This document shows positions 22,301 through 31,221 of a stretch of 64,000 nt of DNA, piece after piece. Both the position numbers and the translations under genes were made by a program. Source of the DNA: Desulfogranum japonicum DSM 18378 (GTDB lineage: Bacteria > Desulfobacterota > Desulfobulbia > Desulfobulbales > Desulfobulbaceae); NCBI RefSeq assembly GCF_000429945.1, contig NZ_AUCV01000025.1, positions 25,908 through 89,907 of the forward strand. The letters run 5' to 3'. The notes beneath the pieces are model-generated. The model saw nothing but the letters and a program-made list of their open reading frames with translations. It ran no database searches and had not been told where the DNA came from. Positions within the stretch are counted from its first letter, which is position 1, and the number at the start of each line of letters is the position of its first letter.

Positions 22301-23092
22301 TTGAATGACTCCGGATCACATCGTGCAATCACTATAAAGACTGCGGAAGAACTGGAAATCATGTGGCAGGCTAACCAAATAGTAGCCGGTGTCCTTGATT
22401 TACTTCAGTCAAGCGTAGCTCCAGGGAAGAGCACTCTGTTTCTTGACCAACTTGCTGAGGAATATTGCAGGGATCATGGAGCAGAACCAGCATTTAAAGG
22501 ATATCGCGGATTTCCAGGAAGCTTATGTGTCTCTGTGAATGAACAGGTTGTGCACGGTATACCTTCCAAAAAAACTATACTTAAAGAAGGTGACATTGTC
22601 TCCGTTGATTTTGGCACCTTGTTTAGAGGGTTTTATGGTGATTCCGCCGTTACCATCGCATGTGGTAACATCAACCATAAGGTAGCGGAACTGCTCACAG
22701 TAACAGAGCAAGCTCTCCAATATGGGATAGAACAGATGGTTGTCGGGAATCGTGTTTCAGACGTTTCCCGGGCAGTTCAGGAATATGTTGAGAAAATGGG
22801 GTTTTCGGTGGTTAAACAGTTCGTCGGGCATGGTATTGGTTCAGAACTGCATGAAGCCCCTGAGGTACCCAATTATGTCCAGCGTCAGTCTTCACCCCGG
22901 TTGAAAGAGGGGATGGTTCTAGCTATAGAGCCGATGGTCAATATGGGAACCGGTAAGGTTAAGGTGCTCAAGGATCAATGGACTGTGGTTACTGCTGACC
23001 GTAAACCGTCTGCTCATTTTGAGCATTCAGTTGCGGTTACCAGTACAGGACCAGCTATACTCAGCAAATTAGGCTCATTGCCACCGAAGTGA
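22301..23092 (+). CDS. map: methionine aminopeptidase, type I
   Basis: Removes the N-terminal methionine from nascent proteins; a dinuclear metallopeptidase with the pita-bread fold. Metal ligands are visible in VSVDFGTLFRGFYGDSAVT (two Asp), FVGHGIGSELHEAP (His) and AIEPMVNMG (Glu). I chose TTG 22301, with GAGGA five bases upstream; an in-frame TTG at 22289 overlapping secY is the alternative (267 aa). About 263 aa, normal. Transcribed with the spc block; the infA promoter follows. Confidence 0.96.
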   Translation: MNDSGSHRAITIKTAEELEIMWQANQIVAGVLDLLQSSVAPGKSTLFLDQLAEEYCRDHGAEPAFKGYRGFPGSLCVSVNEQVVHGIPSKKTILKEGDIVSVDFGTLFRGFYGDSAVTIACGNINHKVAELLTVTEQALQYGIEQMVVGNRVSDVSRAVQEYVEKMGFSVVKQFVGHGIGSELHEAPEVPNYVQRQSSPRLKEGMVLAIEPMVNMGTGKVKVLKDQWTVVTADRKPSAHFEHSVAVTSTGPAILSKLGSLPPK

Positions 23093-23134
23093 GCAAAATA
23101 GGGTAGGTATTGACTAACTCGGTCTAGAAAACTG

Positions 23135-23162
23135 TTGAAATACTTTTTCAACTATGTATAAT
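23135..23162 (+). promoter_or_regulatory. strong sigma-70 promoter for infA and the alpha segment
   Basis: TTGAAA (23135-23140), a 16-base spacer, and a perfect TATAAT (23157-23162), about 44 bases before infA. The -35 and spacer contain a 7-bp inverted repeat, GTTGAAA/TTTCAAC (23134-23152), overlapping the -35, so a repressor or RNA structure could act here. It would drive infA, rpmJ, rpsM, rpsK, rpsD, rpoA and rplQ. Confidence 0.7.
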
Positions 23163-23205
23163 AGACAGTTTTTGGGCCGAAAATCGAAAGAATTGGGTTT
23201 GGTCT

Positions 23206-23442
23206 ATGGCAAAAGAAGAAGCCATTGAAGTAGAAGGAACGATCATTGAGCCATTGCCCAATGCGATGTTTCGTGTTGAGTTAGATAATGGCCACAAAGT
23301 CCTCGCGCATATCTCCGGTAAAATGCGTATGCATTATATTAAGATTTTGCCGGGGGATCGGGTAACCATTGAATTGTCCCCATATGATTTGACAAGGGGG
23401 AGAGTTACTTTTCGTGCCAAAGGCGGCAAGGGCAAGAAATAA
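23206..23442 (+). CDS. infA: translation initiation factor IF-1
   Basis: IF-1 binds the 30S A site during initiation. 78 aa with an OB/S1-like fold: [38 protein letters not shown] and the [14 protein letters not shown] end. It is slightly longer than the 72-aa E. coli protein because of a GGKGKK tail. It follows the strong promoter at 23135. Confidence 0.97.
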   Translation: MAKEEAIEVEGTIIEPLPNAMFRVELDNGHKVLAHISGKMRMHYIKILPGDRVTIELSPYDLTRGRVTFRAKGGKGKK

Positions 23443-23463
23443 TTCAGCAGGCGGGAAGCAACA

Positions 23464-23577
23464 ATGAAAGTACGGGCATCAGTGAAAAAGATGTGCAGTA
23501 ATTGTAAAATCTTAAAAAGAAAAGGCGTTGTTCGAGTTAACTGCAAAATTAAAAAGCATAAACAACGACAAGGTTAA
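23464..23577 (+). CDS. rpmJ: 50S ribosomal protein L36, zinc form
   Basis: L36 is the smallest 50S protein. This 37-aa gene begins [16 protein letters not shown] and ends KKHKQRQG; the zinc ligands C11, C14, C27 and H32 are all present, so it is the zinc-containing form. Standard position between infA and rpsM. Confidence 0.96.
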   Translation: MKVRASVKKMCSNCKILKRKGVVRVNCKIKKHKQRQG

Positions 23578-23615
23578 CTTTAACAGGGTACGATTTATAA
23601 TCAGGGAGAACTATT

Positions 23616-23984
23616 TTGGCACGTATAGCTGGAGTGGATTTGCCACGCAATAAACATATGGACAGAGCGCTGACCTACATATACGGCATAGGTCTCACCA
23701 GTGCTCGCCAAATCCTTGATAAGGCTGATTTGCCATATCAAATGAATAGTGATGATCTTAGTGCTGATGATGTTACCCGAGTCAGGCAGATCATTGAAAG
23801 TGATTACACTGTAGAGGGTGATAAACGCCGGGAAATTTCCATGGACATCAAACGTCTCATGGATCTGGGGTGCTACCGAGGTCGACGTCATCGTAGAAGT
23901 TTACCATGTCGAGGACAGCGTACCAAAACCAACGCCCGAACCAGAAAAGGACCACGTCGCGGCGCAGCTGTACGTAAAAAATAA
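23616..23984 (+). CDS. rpsM: 30S ribosomal protein S13
   Basis: S13 bridges the 30S head to the 50S and contacts P-site tRNA. 122 aa from TTG behind AGGGAGAAC. Family features are [12 protein letters not shown], the [15 protein letters not shown] helix-hairpin and the basic tail [15 protein letters not shown]. An internal out-of-frame ORF at 23818 is a shadow. Confidence 0.97.
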   Translation: MARIAGVDLPRNKHMDRALTYIYGIGLTSARQILDKADLPYQMNSDDLSADDVTRVRQIIESDYTVEGDKRREISMDIKRLMDLGCYRGRRHRRSLPCRGQRTKTNARTRKGPRRGAAVRKK

Positions 23985-24025
23985 GTTAATATATAGCAGC
24001 TTTTTGAAGACTATACGGAGATACA

Positions 24026-24424
24026 ATGGCTAAAGCTGGTAAAGCGGCTGGAAAGGCAAAACGCCGCGAGAAAAAGAACGTACCCGAAGGGATTATTTAC
24101 ATTTATTCTACATTTAATAACACTATCGTTACCGTTACCGACAGGCAGGGTAATGCCATAGCTTGGTCTACTGCAGGTGTTATAGGGTTTAAAGGATCAA
24201 GAAAGTCAACTCCTTTTGCAGCACAAAATGCACTAAGTGACGCAGTTGCCAAAGCAAAAGAACACGGTCTCAGGAAAGTGGAAGTGCACGTTAAAGGTCC
24301 AGGACCTGGTCGAGAAGCCGCTCTCAGAGCACTGACGACTGTAGAGCTTGATGTGAGCCGAATCGTCGATGTCACACCTCTGCCTCACAACGGCTGTAAA
24401 CCACCAAAACGCAGAAGAGTATAA
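24026..24424 (+). CDS. rpsK: 30S ribosomal protein S11
   Basis: S11 lies on the 30S platform near the Shine-Dalgarno helix. 132 aa; [31 protein letters not shown] and the terminal [18 protein letters not shown] are diagnostic. Alpha-operon order rpsM-rpsK-rpsD-rpoA-rplQ is kept. Confidence 0.98.
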   Translation: MAKAGKAAGKAKRREKKNVPEGIIYIYSTFNNTIVTVTDRQGNAIAWSTAGVIGFKGSRKSTPFAAQNALSDAVAKAKEHGLRKVEVHVKGPGPGREAALRALTTVELDVSRIVDVTPLPHNGCKPPKRRRV

Positions 24425-24485
24425 CTGCTATTAGAGACAGCGCTGACATTGAATCATTGGTCGGCATTATTTACGGAGGTAAAAG

Positions 24486-25115
24486 TTGGCTAGATATACT
24501 GGATCATCATGCAGAATGTGCAGGCGTGAAAACGTGAAATTGTATCTCAAGGGAGATCGCTGCTATTCTGATAAATGTGCTTTCGAGAGAAGAGCATATG
24601 CACCCGGACAACATGGACAGAATCGGTTCCGGAAAATGTCTGACTACGCTATTCAGCTTCGAGAGAAGCAGAAAGTTAAGCAAATGTACGGGATGCTTGA
24701 AGGTCAATTTCGTCGATATTTTGAGCGTGCCGATCGTGCTAAAGGCGTAACAGGTGAAAATCTGTTGATCATGCTTGAAAGACGGCTTGACAATGCATTG
24801 TACCGATTAGGTTTCGCGAGTTCAAGAACACAGGCTCGACAACTAGTACGGCATAATCATTTTATCGTAAATGGTAAAAAAGTAAATATACCCTCTTTTC
24901 AGGTCGCTCCCGGTGACATCATTAAGCTGAAAGAAAAAAGCAGTAAAAATGCATTAATCACCGACAACATAGAGGGTGCAGTACGTCGCGGCATTCCCAG
25001 TTGGCTCGAGCTTGACCAGAATAACATGCAAGGTACAGTGAAAGCATTGCCAAATAGGGAAGAGATTACCTTGCCTATTCAGGAACAGCTCATTGTTGAG
25101 CTTTACTCCAAGTAA
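24486..25115 (+). CDS. rpsD: 30S ribosomal protein S4
   Basis: S4 is a primary assembly protein and, in E. coli, the alpha-operon repressor. 209 aa from TTG behind GGAGGTAAAAG. Cysteines at positions 9, 12, 26 and 31 ([15 protein letters not shown]) indicate the zinc-containing form. The S4 RNA-binding domain ([20 protein letters not shown]) is at residues about 98-117. Confidence 0.97.
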   Translation: MARYTGSSCRMCRRENVKLYLKGDRCYSDKCAFERRAYAPGQHGQNRFRKMSDYAIQLREKQKVKQMYGMLEGQFRRYFERADRAKGVTGENLLIMLERRLDNALYRLGFASSRTQARQLVRHNHFIVNGKKVNIPSFQVAPGDIIKLKEKSSKNALITDNIEGAVRRGIPSWLELDQNNMQGTVKALPNREEITLPIQEQLIVELYSK

Positions 25116-25136
25116 CCATAAGCAATCAGGTACTGC

Positions 25137-26177
25137 ATGGCACAGGAAATACGGGATACAAATCCCTTTTACAAAAATTGGCACAATCTTATCACGCCTG
25201 AACGACTTGAGGTTAATGATGAAACCCATACTGAACAGTATGGCAAATTCGTCTGTCAGCCTTTTGAACGTGGTTTTGCCACCACTATAGGCAACTCATT
25301 GCGAAGGATATTGCTGTCTTCCATTCGAGGTGCAGCAATCACTTCCGTGAAAATTGATAATGCCCTTCATGAGTTCACCAGTATGAATGGTGTACAGGAA
25401 GATGTCGCTGATATCATTCTGAATTTAAAACAGGTTCGACTGAAATTGAATGGACCTGAAGGACATACGGTTGTCATAGAAAAAACTGGTCCAGGCGCAG
25501 TAACTGCAGGAGATATTAACGGGGCACCTCATGTTGATGTCATGAATCCCGAGCAACATATCTGCACAATCACCACAGATACCACTTTCCGTGCTGAGCT
25601 AGAAGTTCAGTGGGGTAAGGGATATGTGCCTGCTGAAATGAACAAGAAAGAAGATCAGCCTATAGGAGTAATTCCTATTGATGCCATCTTTTCACCTATT
25701 GTTCGTGTACAGTATGTTGTTAGTCAAGCGCGCGTCGGACAAAAGACTGATTACGACAAATTGACTCTTGAAATCGAAACCGATGGAAGTGTCACACCTC
25801 AGGATACTCTGGCGTACGCTGCTAAAATCCTGAAAGAGCAGATGACCATATTCATTAATTTTAATGAAGAACAGGCCAAAGCTCCTGACAAAAGTGAGTC
25901 TGATAACGAAAGTGCGAATTACCCTCCTTTTCTTGATAAAAATGTCGAGGATCTGGAGTTATCTGTACGTTCTGCCAATTGCCTTAAAAATGCACAGATT
26001 CAATATATTGGGCAACTGGTCCAGCGTACCGATGCCGAGATGCTTAAAACCAAGAATTTTGGTCGGAAATCACTCAATGAAATTAAGGCTCTGCTTTCCG
26101 AACATGATCTCACTCTTGGCATGAAAATAGAAGGTTGGGTATCTCCTGACAAACGAGAGGACAGCGCAGAAGAGTGA
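25137..26177 (+). CDS. rpoA: RNA polymerase alpha subunit
   Basis: Alpha subunit: the N-terminal domain dimerises and assembles beta/beta'; the C-terminal domain binds UP elements and activators. 346 aa. [20 protein letters not shown] lies at residues about 42-61, an acidic linker at about 240-260, and the CTD ([28 protein letters not shown]) from about 265. Positioned between rpsD and rplQ as usual. Confidence 0.98.
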   Translation: MAQEIRDTNPFYKNWHNLITPERLEVNDETHTEQYGKFVCQPFERGFATTIGNSLRRILLSSIRGAAITSVKIDNALHEFTSMNGVQEDVADIILNLKQVRLKLNGPEGHTVVIEKTGPGAVTAGDINGAPHVDVMNPEQHICTITTDTTFRAELEVQWGKGYVPAEMNKKEDQPIGVIPIDAIFSPIVRVQYVVSQARVGQKTDYDKLTLEIETDGSVTPQDTLAYAAKILKEQMTIFINFNEEQAKAPDKSESDNESANYPPFLDKNVEDLELSVRSANCLKNAQIQYIGQLVQRTDAEMLKTKNFGRKSLNEIKALLSEHDLTLGMKIEGWVSPDKREDSAEE

Positions 26178-26235
26178 TTCCACAGTCTGGTTGGATTAAG
26201 CACTTTTGGCTGATGATTGACAAAAGGATAGGATA

Positions 26236-26628
26236 ATGAGACATAGAAAAGCTGGTCGTAAACTCGGAAAGACCACCTCGCATCGTAAGGCTATGCTTCG
26301 CAATATGGTTACCTCTCTGCTGGAGCATGAGAGAATTGTCACCACAGTGCCTAAAGCCAAGGAAGCACGTCGGATGGCGGAAAAAATGATCACCCTTGGA
26401 AAACGCGGTGATCTGCACGCTAAACGTCAGGCGTTTGCTTATATACGGTCCCGTGATGTAGTGGCAAAATTGTTTGATGAACTGTCTCAGCAATATGCTG
26501 ATCGTCAGGGAGGATACACAAGAATCATCCGCACAGGTTTCAGGCAGGGAGATGCAGCCCCAATGGCCATCGTTGAACTTGTGGATTACAACGATTCCAT
26601 CTCCATGGATGATGCTACCGAAGCATAA
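26236..26628 (+). CDS. rplQ: 50S ribosomal protein L17
   Basis: L17 surrounds the tunnel exit. 130 aa; [20 protein letters not shown] is diagnostic, and the C-terminus has [20 protein letters not shown]. It is the last gene of the ribosomal superoperon, closed by the terminator at 26657. Confidence 0.98.
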   Translation: MRHRKAGRKLGKTTSHRKAMLRNMVTSLLEHERIVTTVPKAKEARRMAEKMITLGKRGDLHAKRQAFAYIRSRDVVAKLFDELSQQYADRQGGYTRIIRTGFRQGDAAPMAIVELVDYNDSISMDDATEA

Positions 26629-26656
26629 CGTTTTCGTGTGTGTCGCTTTTGTTTGA

Positions 26657-26689
26657 GGCTGGTATGAGTTTTCATACCAGCCTTTTTTT
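26657..26689 (+). terminator. intrinsic terminator after rplQ
   Basis: Perfect 11-bp stem (GGCTGGTATGA 26657-26667 with TCATACCAGCC 26672-26682), four-base loop GTTT, then seven T residues. It closes the rplQ end of the S10-spc-alpha transcription block. Confidence 0.93.
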
Positions 26690-26951
26690 ATGGCTTTTCC
26701 TGTCTCTCTTTTCTTTGACATGTTGCCATGTGGATATCATTCTGTATATTATTAATTCCTAGGAATTTTTTGTTGTATAGCCGCTTGATTAATTTCTGAT
26801 TCTTTCCATGTAAATGTTAAAGTCAACCAGTTATAGTGCACGTGGCACAACAGCATTTTTATGGTATTTAAAGCAGGCATACAACTGTGAAGATACAACG
26901 CGTATAAGTTGGTGTCCTTTAACCACAGCCCTTTAAACTAAATTATCAACG
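26690..26951. other. intergenic stretch between the rplQ terminator and the YkgJ-type gene
   Basis: With the terminator it completes a 323-base gap. It is AT-rich and holds a 14-base palindrome, AATTCCTAGGAATT (26754-26767), followed by a short T run. TTGATT at about 26786 could be part of a weak promoter for the next gene, but no good -10 is spaced from it. No ORF or RNA family recognised. Confidence 0.5.
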
Positions 26952-27710
26952 ATGGAGAACCAAGATTTTCATAAACGTACCACCATTAAAGGTGGTCCAT
27001 TTCATTTCCATTGTCATCCCCAAGTCAGTTGTTTTCTCACCTGTTGTCACAATGTGGATATGTTCTTGTATCCATATGATTTGTTGCGACTAAAGGAGAG
27101 ACTGAATATTTCATCTGAAGAAATTCTGCAAAAATATACTCGGATCAGTGAAGGTAGCCATCCTTTCTTTCCTGGTTTAATGCTACAACTTAGGGAGACT
27201 GAAGGTAAACCATGTCCCTTTCTCGAAGACTCCGGATGTAGTGTCTATCTTGATAGACCATCGGCATGCAGGACATATCCCCTTGAAAGGGGAGTAGAGC
27301 GATCTCCTCAGTCAAAGGCATTAAAGGTTCATTATTTTTTGACCCATCACCCTTACTGTAAGGGACATGATGAAGAGAGAACTTATACTGTGAAACAATG
27401 GGAGCGGGATCAAGGATTGCACGAATATAATCTGCAGAATGATCTTTGGGCTGAAATGGATGCTTTTTTTGCTACTAATCCCTGGAAAGGAGAAGGCCAT
27501 GCCGGCCCCTTGCAACAGCTCGCCTTCATGGTGTGCTATAATATAGACGCTTTTAGGCAATATGTTAAAGAACACCAAATCATACAACAGTATCGAGTTG
27601 ATAAAGCCACTAAACAGCGATTGCGGCGAAATGATGATGCGTTATTGCTTTTCGGCTACCAATGGTTGCTTGCAATACTTGGGGGGAAAAGTCAGTTGAT
27701 TAGGCGTTAA
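26952..27710 (+). CDS. YkgJ-type CxxCxxCC-related cysteine-cluster protein
   Basis: Unknown-function protein of the YkgJ/UPF0153 type (Pfam CxxCxxCC family), which probably binds a metal or Fe-S cluster. 252 aa. The cluster cysteines are visible as CFLTCCHNVDMFL near residues 27-39, CPFLEDSGC near 87-95 and CRTYPLE near 106-112. The rest has no recognised domain. It lies alone between rplQ and rpsB, separated by a terminator on one side and a promoter on the other, so it is probably its own unit. A smaller relative is at 62278. Confidence 0.8.
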   Translation: MENQDFHKRTTIKGGPFHFHCHPQVSCFLTCCHNVDMFLYPYDLLRLKERLNISSEEILQKYTRISEGSHPFFPGLMLQLRETEGKPCPFLEDSGCSVYLDRPSACRTYPLERGVERSPQSKALKVHYFLTHHPYCKGHDEERTYTVKQWERDQGLHEYNLQNDLWAEMDAFFATNPWKGEGHAGPLQQLAFMVCYNIDAFRQYVKEHQIIQQYRVDKATKQRLRRNDDALLLFGYQWLLAILGGKSQLIRR

Positions 27711-27744
27711 TCCCTGATTCTAGGTGCTAAGTCAGATATTTTTA

Positions 27745-27814
27745 TTGAAAGGTTGTGTTTTTTCTTATTATATGATAGCCTAAATAGTTTTATTGAGTGC
27801 TCGATGTAGAGCAC
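27745..27814 (+). promoter_or_regulatory. candidate promoter and leader hairpin for rpsB
   Basis: TTGAAA (27745-27750), a 17-base spacer and TTATAT (27768-27773); TATGAT at 27771-27776 is an alternative -10. Just downstream is a hairpin, GTGCTC (27797-27802) pairing with GAGCAC (27809-27814) across a six-base loop, within the expected 5' leader. S2 leaders are often autoregulatory, but I cannot match this one to a known motif. Confidence 0.45.
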
Positions 27815-27906
27815 GTACTACACACATCCCGCTGCCCCCCCCATTGGTGTCTCTTGCGGAGATTGGGGATAGGGATGGAGGAATAACCAAAATTCAAGGA
27901 GAAATT

Positions 27907-28680
27907 ATGGCTCAAGTTACCATGCGACAAATGCTTGAGGCTGGTTTGCATTTCGGTCATCAAACCCGCCGTTGGAACCCTAAAATGAAACCCTATATCT
28001 ATGGGCCAAGAAATGGTATTTACATCATTAACCTTGATGTAACCATGAAGTTATTCAGGAAGGCATATGCGCAGATTTTGGATTGTGTCGCAGACGGTGG
28101 TAATATTCTTTTCGTCTGCACCAAAAGACAGGGACAGAGCATAATCAAGGAAGAGGCTCAACGCTGTGGGATGTATTTTGTCAACCACAGGTGGTTGGGA
28201 GGTATGCTGACCAATTTTCAGACCATTAAAAATTCCATAGAACGGCTGAAAAAAATTGAATCCATGCAGGAAGATGGTACCATAAATCGTTTTCCCAAAA
28301 AGGAAATTCTGCAAATGGAAAAAGAGCGCATAAAACTGGACCGCAACATCGGTGGTATCAAGAATATGCGATCCCAACCAGATCTCATTTTTGTTATAGA
28401 TCCTAACAAAGAGGACATTGCAGTAAGTGAAGCAAAAAAACTGGGTATTCCGGTTGTTGCGTTAACTGATACCAACTGTAACCCTGACGGTGTTGATTAT
28501 CTTATTCCCGGTAATGATGATGCTATTCGAGCAATTAAGCTTATTACATCATTAATTTCACAGGCTGTCCTCGAAGGTAAAGAAAAGAGAGGCGAGGAGA
28601 CCGTAGCTGACATTGATGAAATGGAAGCTGCAATGTCGACCGATACTAATGAATCTGCGGAACAGGCCTCTGAAGCATAA
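27907..28680 (+). CDS. rpsB: 30S ribosomal protein S2
   Basis: S2 joins the 30S subunit late and is needed for initiation. 257 aa from ATG 27907, which gives [20 protein letters not shown] and has AAGGAG seven bases upstream; the frame is open further upstream to 27793 but that extension is not S2-like. [18 protein letters not shown] and [18 protein letters not shown] are typical. An acidic tail ends the protein. First gene of the rpsB-tsf-pyrH-frr series. Confidence 0.97.
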   Translation: MAQVTMRQMLEAGLHFGHQTRRWNPKMKPYIYGPRNGIYIINLDVTMKLFRKAYAQILDCVADGGNILFVCTKRQGQSIIKEEAQRCGMYFVNHRWLGGMLTNFQTIKNSIERLKKIESMQEDGTINRFPKKEILQMEKERIKLDRNIGGIKNMRSQPDLIFVIDPNKEDIAVSEAKKLGIPVVALTDTNCNPDGVDYLIPGNDDAIRAIKLITSLISQAVLEGKEKRGEETVADIDEMEAAMSTDTNESAEQASEA

Positions 28681-29140
28681 AACTACGATTTGACATTACT
28701 CTGTTTCGCATAAGAAGGGCCAAGCAAGCTTGGCCCTTCTTGGTGTCTAGTTTGTGCTCCACTGCGGTTTGTTCGGATTTTTCATGATACTTGTTGGGGA
28801 CTATTTCTCAATTTGTTGAAATGCCAATTTTTTGTTAACTGTTCACAGTGCGCTCTATCTTTCTGAGAGCAGGTTGTCCGCGTATGTCTATTATGTTGGA
28901 CCAGTCTGTATACGAAAATTTCAGGAAGAATGTAATTGTCGGTAATTACTAGGGATTGTTGTCTCTGGCATCTTTTCCTATGAGGGGCCACTCTTTTGGC
29001 TGAACACACCTGGATAACAGAAAGTTTTTCAGTAAAATTCGAAATAAGTAACTTACAGGCACTTGCGAATTTATTTATCGTCGCTCAACGTGAACCAGAT
29101 GGTTCACCCTGCACAATATACAAAGAGAAGGAGACACAAA
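28681..29140. other. rpsB-tsf intergenic region with strong hairpin
   Basis: A 460-base gap. It holds a perfect 13-bp GC-rich stem, AAGAAGGGCCAAG (28712-28724) with CTTGGCCCTTCTT (28729-28741), which lacks a following T tract, so it is either an unusual terminator or an RNA processing/stability element. A weak ORF (28996-29208) overlaps the tsf start out of frame and has no family resemblance. No clear sigma-70 promoter seen. Confidence 0.6.
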
Positions 29141-29734
29141 GTGAAAATTACAAGCCAAATGGTCAAAGAGCTGCGCGACAAGACCAATGCAGGTATGATG
29201 GACTGTAAAAAGGCTCTTACTGAAACCGACGGAGATATGGAAAAAGCCATAGATCTCCTTCGTCAAAAAGGTTTAGCCGTTGCAGCCAAGCGTGCTGACC
29301 GCGCTACCAGCGAAGGTGTTGTTGAGGCATATATTCATGGCGGTGGTAAATTAGGCGTTATGGTTGAAGTAGGCTGTGAAACCGACTTTGTTGCCAAAAC
29401 CGATGATTTTAAGGCGTTTGCCAAAGATATTGCCATGCATATCGCAGCAGTGAATCCTGTTTCTGTAAGTCGGGATAATGTACCTGCTGAATTGATTGAA
29501 CGAGAGCGAGAAATCTATACCAAGCAGGCTCTGGAATCAGGTAAGCCTGAGCAGATTGTTGAAAAAATAGTCACCGGTAAAATTGAAAAATATATCGGTG
29601 AAATTTGTCTGCTTGAACAAAAATACGTCAAAGACCCAGACCTGAGCGTTCAGGATAAACTGAATGAGCTCATTGCGAAAATGGGTGAAAATATCTCAAT
29701 TAAACAATTTAGCCGCTTTCAGATTGGCGAATAA
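29141..29734 (+). CDS. tsf: translation elongation factor Ts, short form
   Basis: EF-Ts is the nucleotide exchange factor for EF-Tu. I place the start at GTG 29141 (MKITSQMVKELRDKTNAGMM) because AAGGAG lies nine bases upstream; the frame is open further 5' but not EF-Ts-like. 197 aa, the short form, against 283 in E. coli. The N-terminal UBA-like domain and the VGCETDFVAKTDDF signature (residues about 75-88) are present. Confidence 0.96.
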   Translation: MKITSQMVKELRDKTNAGMMDCKKALTETDGDMEKAIDLLRQKGLAVAAKRADRATSEGVVEAYIHGGGKLGVMVEVGCETDFVAKTDDFKAFAKDIAMHIAAVNPVSVSRDNVPAELIEREREIYTKQALESGKPEQIVEKIVTGKIEKYIGEICLLEQKYVKDPDLSVQDKLNELIAKMGENISIKQFSRFQIGE

Positions 29735-29764
29735 ACTGTTTTACTCGAAGTAAACACATCCACT

Positions 29765-29791
29765 CCCTCGGGAATAACGTCATCCCGAGGG
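29765..29791 (+). other. GC-rich hairpin between tsf and pyrH
   Basis: CCCTCGGGA (29765-29773) pairs perfectly with TCCCGAGGG (29783-29791) over a nine-base loop in the 152-base tsf-pyrH gap. There is no T tract afterwards, so it is not a canonical intrinsic terminator. Confidence 0.6.
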
Positions 29792-29886
29792 GGCGCATTG
29801 TACAGACTCGTCATAGCGAATCTGCAGCAACCTGACCTTGAGATGGCACCATCTCACTTTTTCTAACAGACTACCAGGTAAAGACA

Positions 29887-30597
29887 ATGACATTTAAGAG
29901 AATCCTCTTAAAAATAAGTGGCGAGGCCCTTATGGGTGACGGGTCATATGGAATCAGCACTGATATGATTCGATTTCTCTCCAATGAGATAAAAAAAGTT
30001 ACTGATCAAGGAATTGAGCTTGCCCTTGTTGTTGGTGCGGGTAATATCTTTCGTGGTGTAGCTGGGGCAGCCAGTGGAATGGATCGGAGTTCCGCTGACA
30101 ACATGGGGATGCTGGGAACTGTTATGAATTCCCTAGCCATTCAGGATGGGCTCGAAAATATTGGTATACCGTGTAAGGTAATGTCTGCAATCACCATGCT
30201 CAATGTCTGTGAACCGTATGAACGTGTTAAGGCCGTTGAGCATCTGGAACGTAAAAGAGTCGTAATTTTTGCAGCCGGAACCGGTAATCCATATTTCACT
30301 ACTGATACTGCTGCCGTGCTCAGGGCATTGGAAATTAAGGCAAATGTCGTTATGAAAGCTACCAGGGTTGACGGCGTGTATGATTCTGATCCTGAGAAAA
30401 ACGCTCAGGCCAAACGTTACACATCCTTGACCTACTCCAGGGTTTTAAAAGAGGATTTACGGGTAATGGATGCTGCCGGAATATCCCTTGCCAAGGATAA
30501 CTCCTTGCCAATCTTGGTATTTAACATGAAAACAGAAGGGAATATAGTACGGGCGGCAATTGGAGAAAGCGTAGGTACTCTCATTTCCGCGGAGTGA
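29887..30597 (+). CDS. pyrH: uridylate kinase
   Basis: Phosphorylates UMP to UDP; bacterial UMP kinases are hexameric and allosterically regulated by GTP/UTP. 236 aa, amino-acid-kinase fold: [11 protein letters not shown] (residues about 7-17), [10 protein letters not shown] (about 54-63), [13 protein letters not shown] (about 137-149). Conserved order tsf-pyrH-frr. Confidence 0.97.
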   Translation: MTFKRILLKISGEALMGDGSYGISTDMIRFLSNEIKKVTDQGIELALVVGAGNIFRGVAGAASGMDRSSADNMGMLGTVMNSLAIQDGLENIGIPCKVMSAITMLNVCEPYERVKAVEHLERKRVVIFAAGTGNPYFTTDTAAVLRALEIKANVVMKATRVDGVYDSDPEKNAQAKRYTSLTYSRVLKEDLRVMDAAGISLAKDNSLPILVFNMKTEGNIVRAAIGESVGTLISAE

Positions 30598-30663
30598 TTG
30601 TGGTACTCAGGTATATGCATTGCGCACAATTTGTGGAAAAATAACTTTTGAGGAGAAGAGAAT

Positions 30664-31221
30664 ATGTCGAGTGAGATGTTTGATCAAATTCAAGACAAAA
30701 TGGAAAGCAGTGTAGATGCCCTAAAGCGGGAATTGGTCAAAATTCGAACCGGACGTGCTTCATTGTCTTTATTGGACAGCATTAGAGTTGATGCCTATGG
30801 CTCACCTATGCCCCTTGAGCAAGTTGGCACGCTGACCATTCCCGAATCAAATATGATCGCCATAAAACCCTGGGACCCTCAGATGTTGCCAGCCATTGAA
30901 AGGGCTATACTTGCCTCAGACCTCGGACTAACTCCTGCAAATGACGGGAATGTCATTCGTCTAACCATTCCGCCCCTTACCGAAGAACGACGCAAAGATC
31001 TCGTCAAGCAAGTCAAGAAAATCGGCGAAGAATTTAAGGTGGCCATTCGAAATGTGCGAAGGGACGCTAACGACTCACTGAAAAAAATGAAAAAAGATAA
31101 GGAAATCAGTGAAGACGATATGTTTCGTATGCAGGAAGATGCCCAAAAAGCCACAGACAGTTATATCAAGCAAATTGATGAAATTGTTGCAGGAAAAGAG
31201 AAAGAAGTTATGGAAGTATGA
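30664..31221 (+). CDS. frr: ribosome recycling factor
   Basis: RRF splits post-termination ribosomes together with EF-G. 185 aa, the classic length. LKRELVKIRTGRASLSLLD and the PPLTEERRKDLVKQVKKIGE helix are diagnostic. GAGGAGAAGAG precedes the ATG. Its TGA overlaps the uppS start. Confidence 0.98.
   Translation: MSSEMFDQIQDKMESSVDALKRELVKIRTGRASLSLLDSIRVDAYGSPMPLEQVGTLTIPESNMIAIKPWDPQMLPAIERAILASDLGLTPANDGNVIRLTIPPLTEERRKDLVKQVKKIGEEFKVAIRNVRRDANDSLKKMKKDKEISEDDMFRMQEDAQKATDSYIKQIDEIVAGKEKEVMEV

Noticed and set aside
26842..26857. TGGCAC motif suggesting a sigma-54 promoter before the YkgJ-type gene
   Set aside because: No GC at the -12 position with the required spacing.
27793..27906. 38-residue N-terminal extension of S2
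   Set aside because: The upstream sequence is not S2-like; ATG 27907 has an ideal Shine-Dalgarno and the conserved N-terminus.
28996..29208. 70-aa ORF upstream of and overlapping tsf
   Set aside because: Out of frame with tsf, poor start context and no similarity; the GTG at 29141 explains the region.
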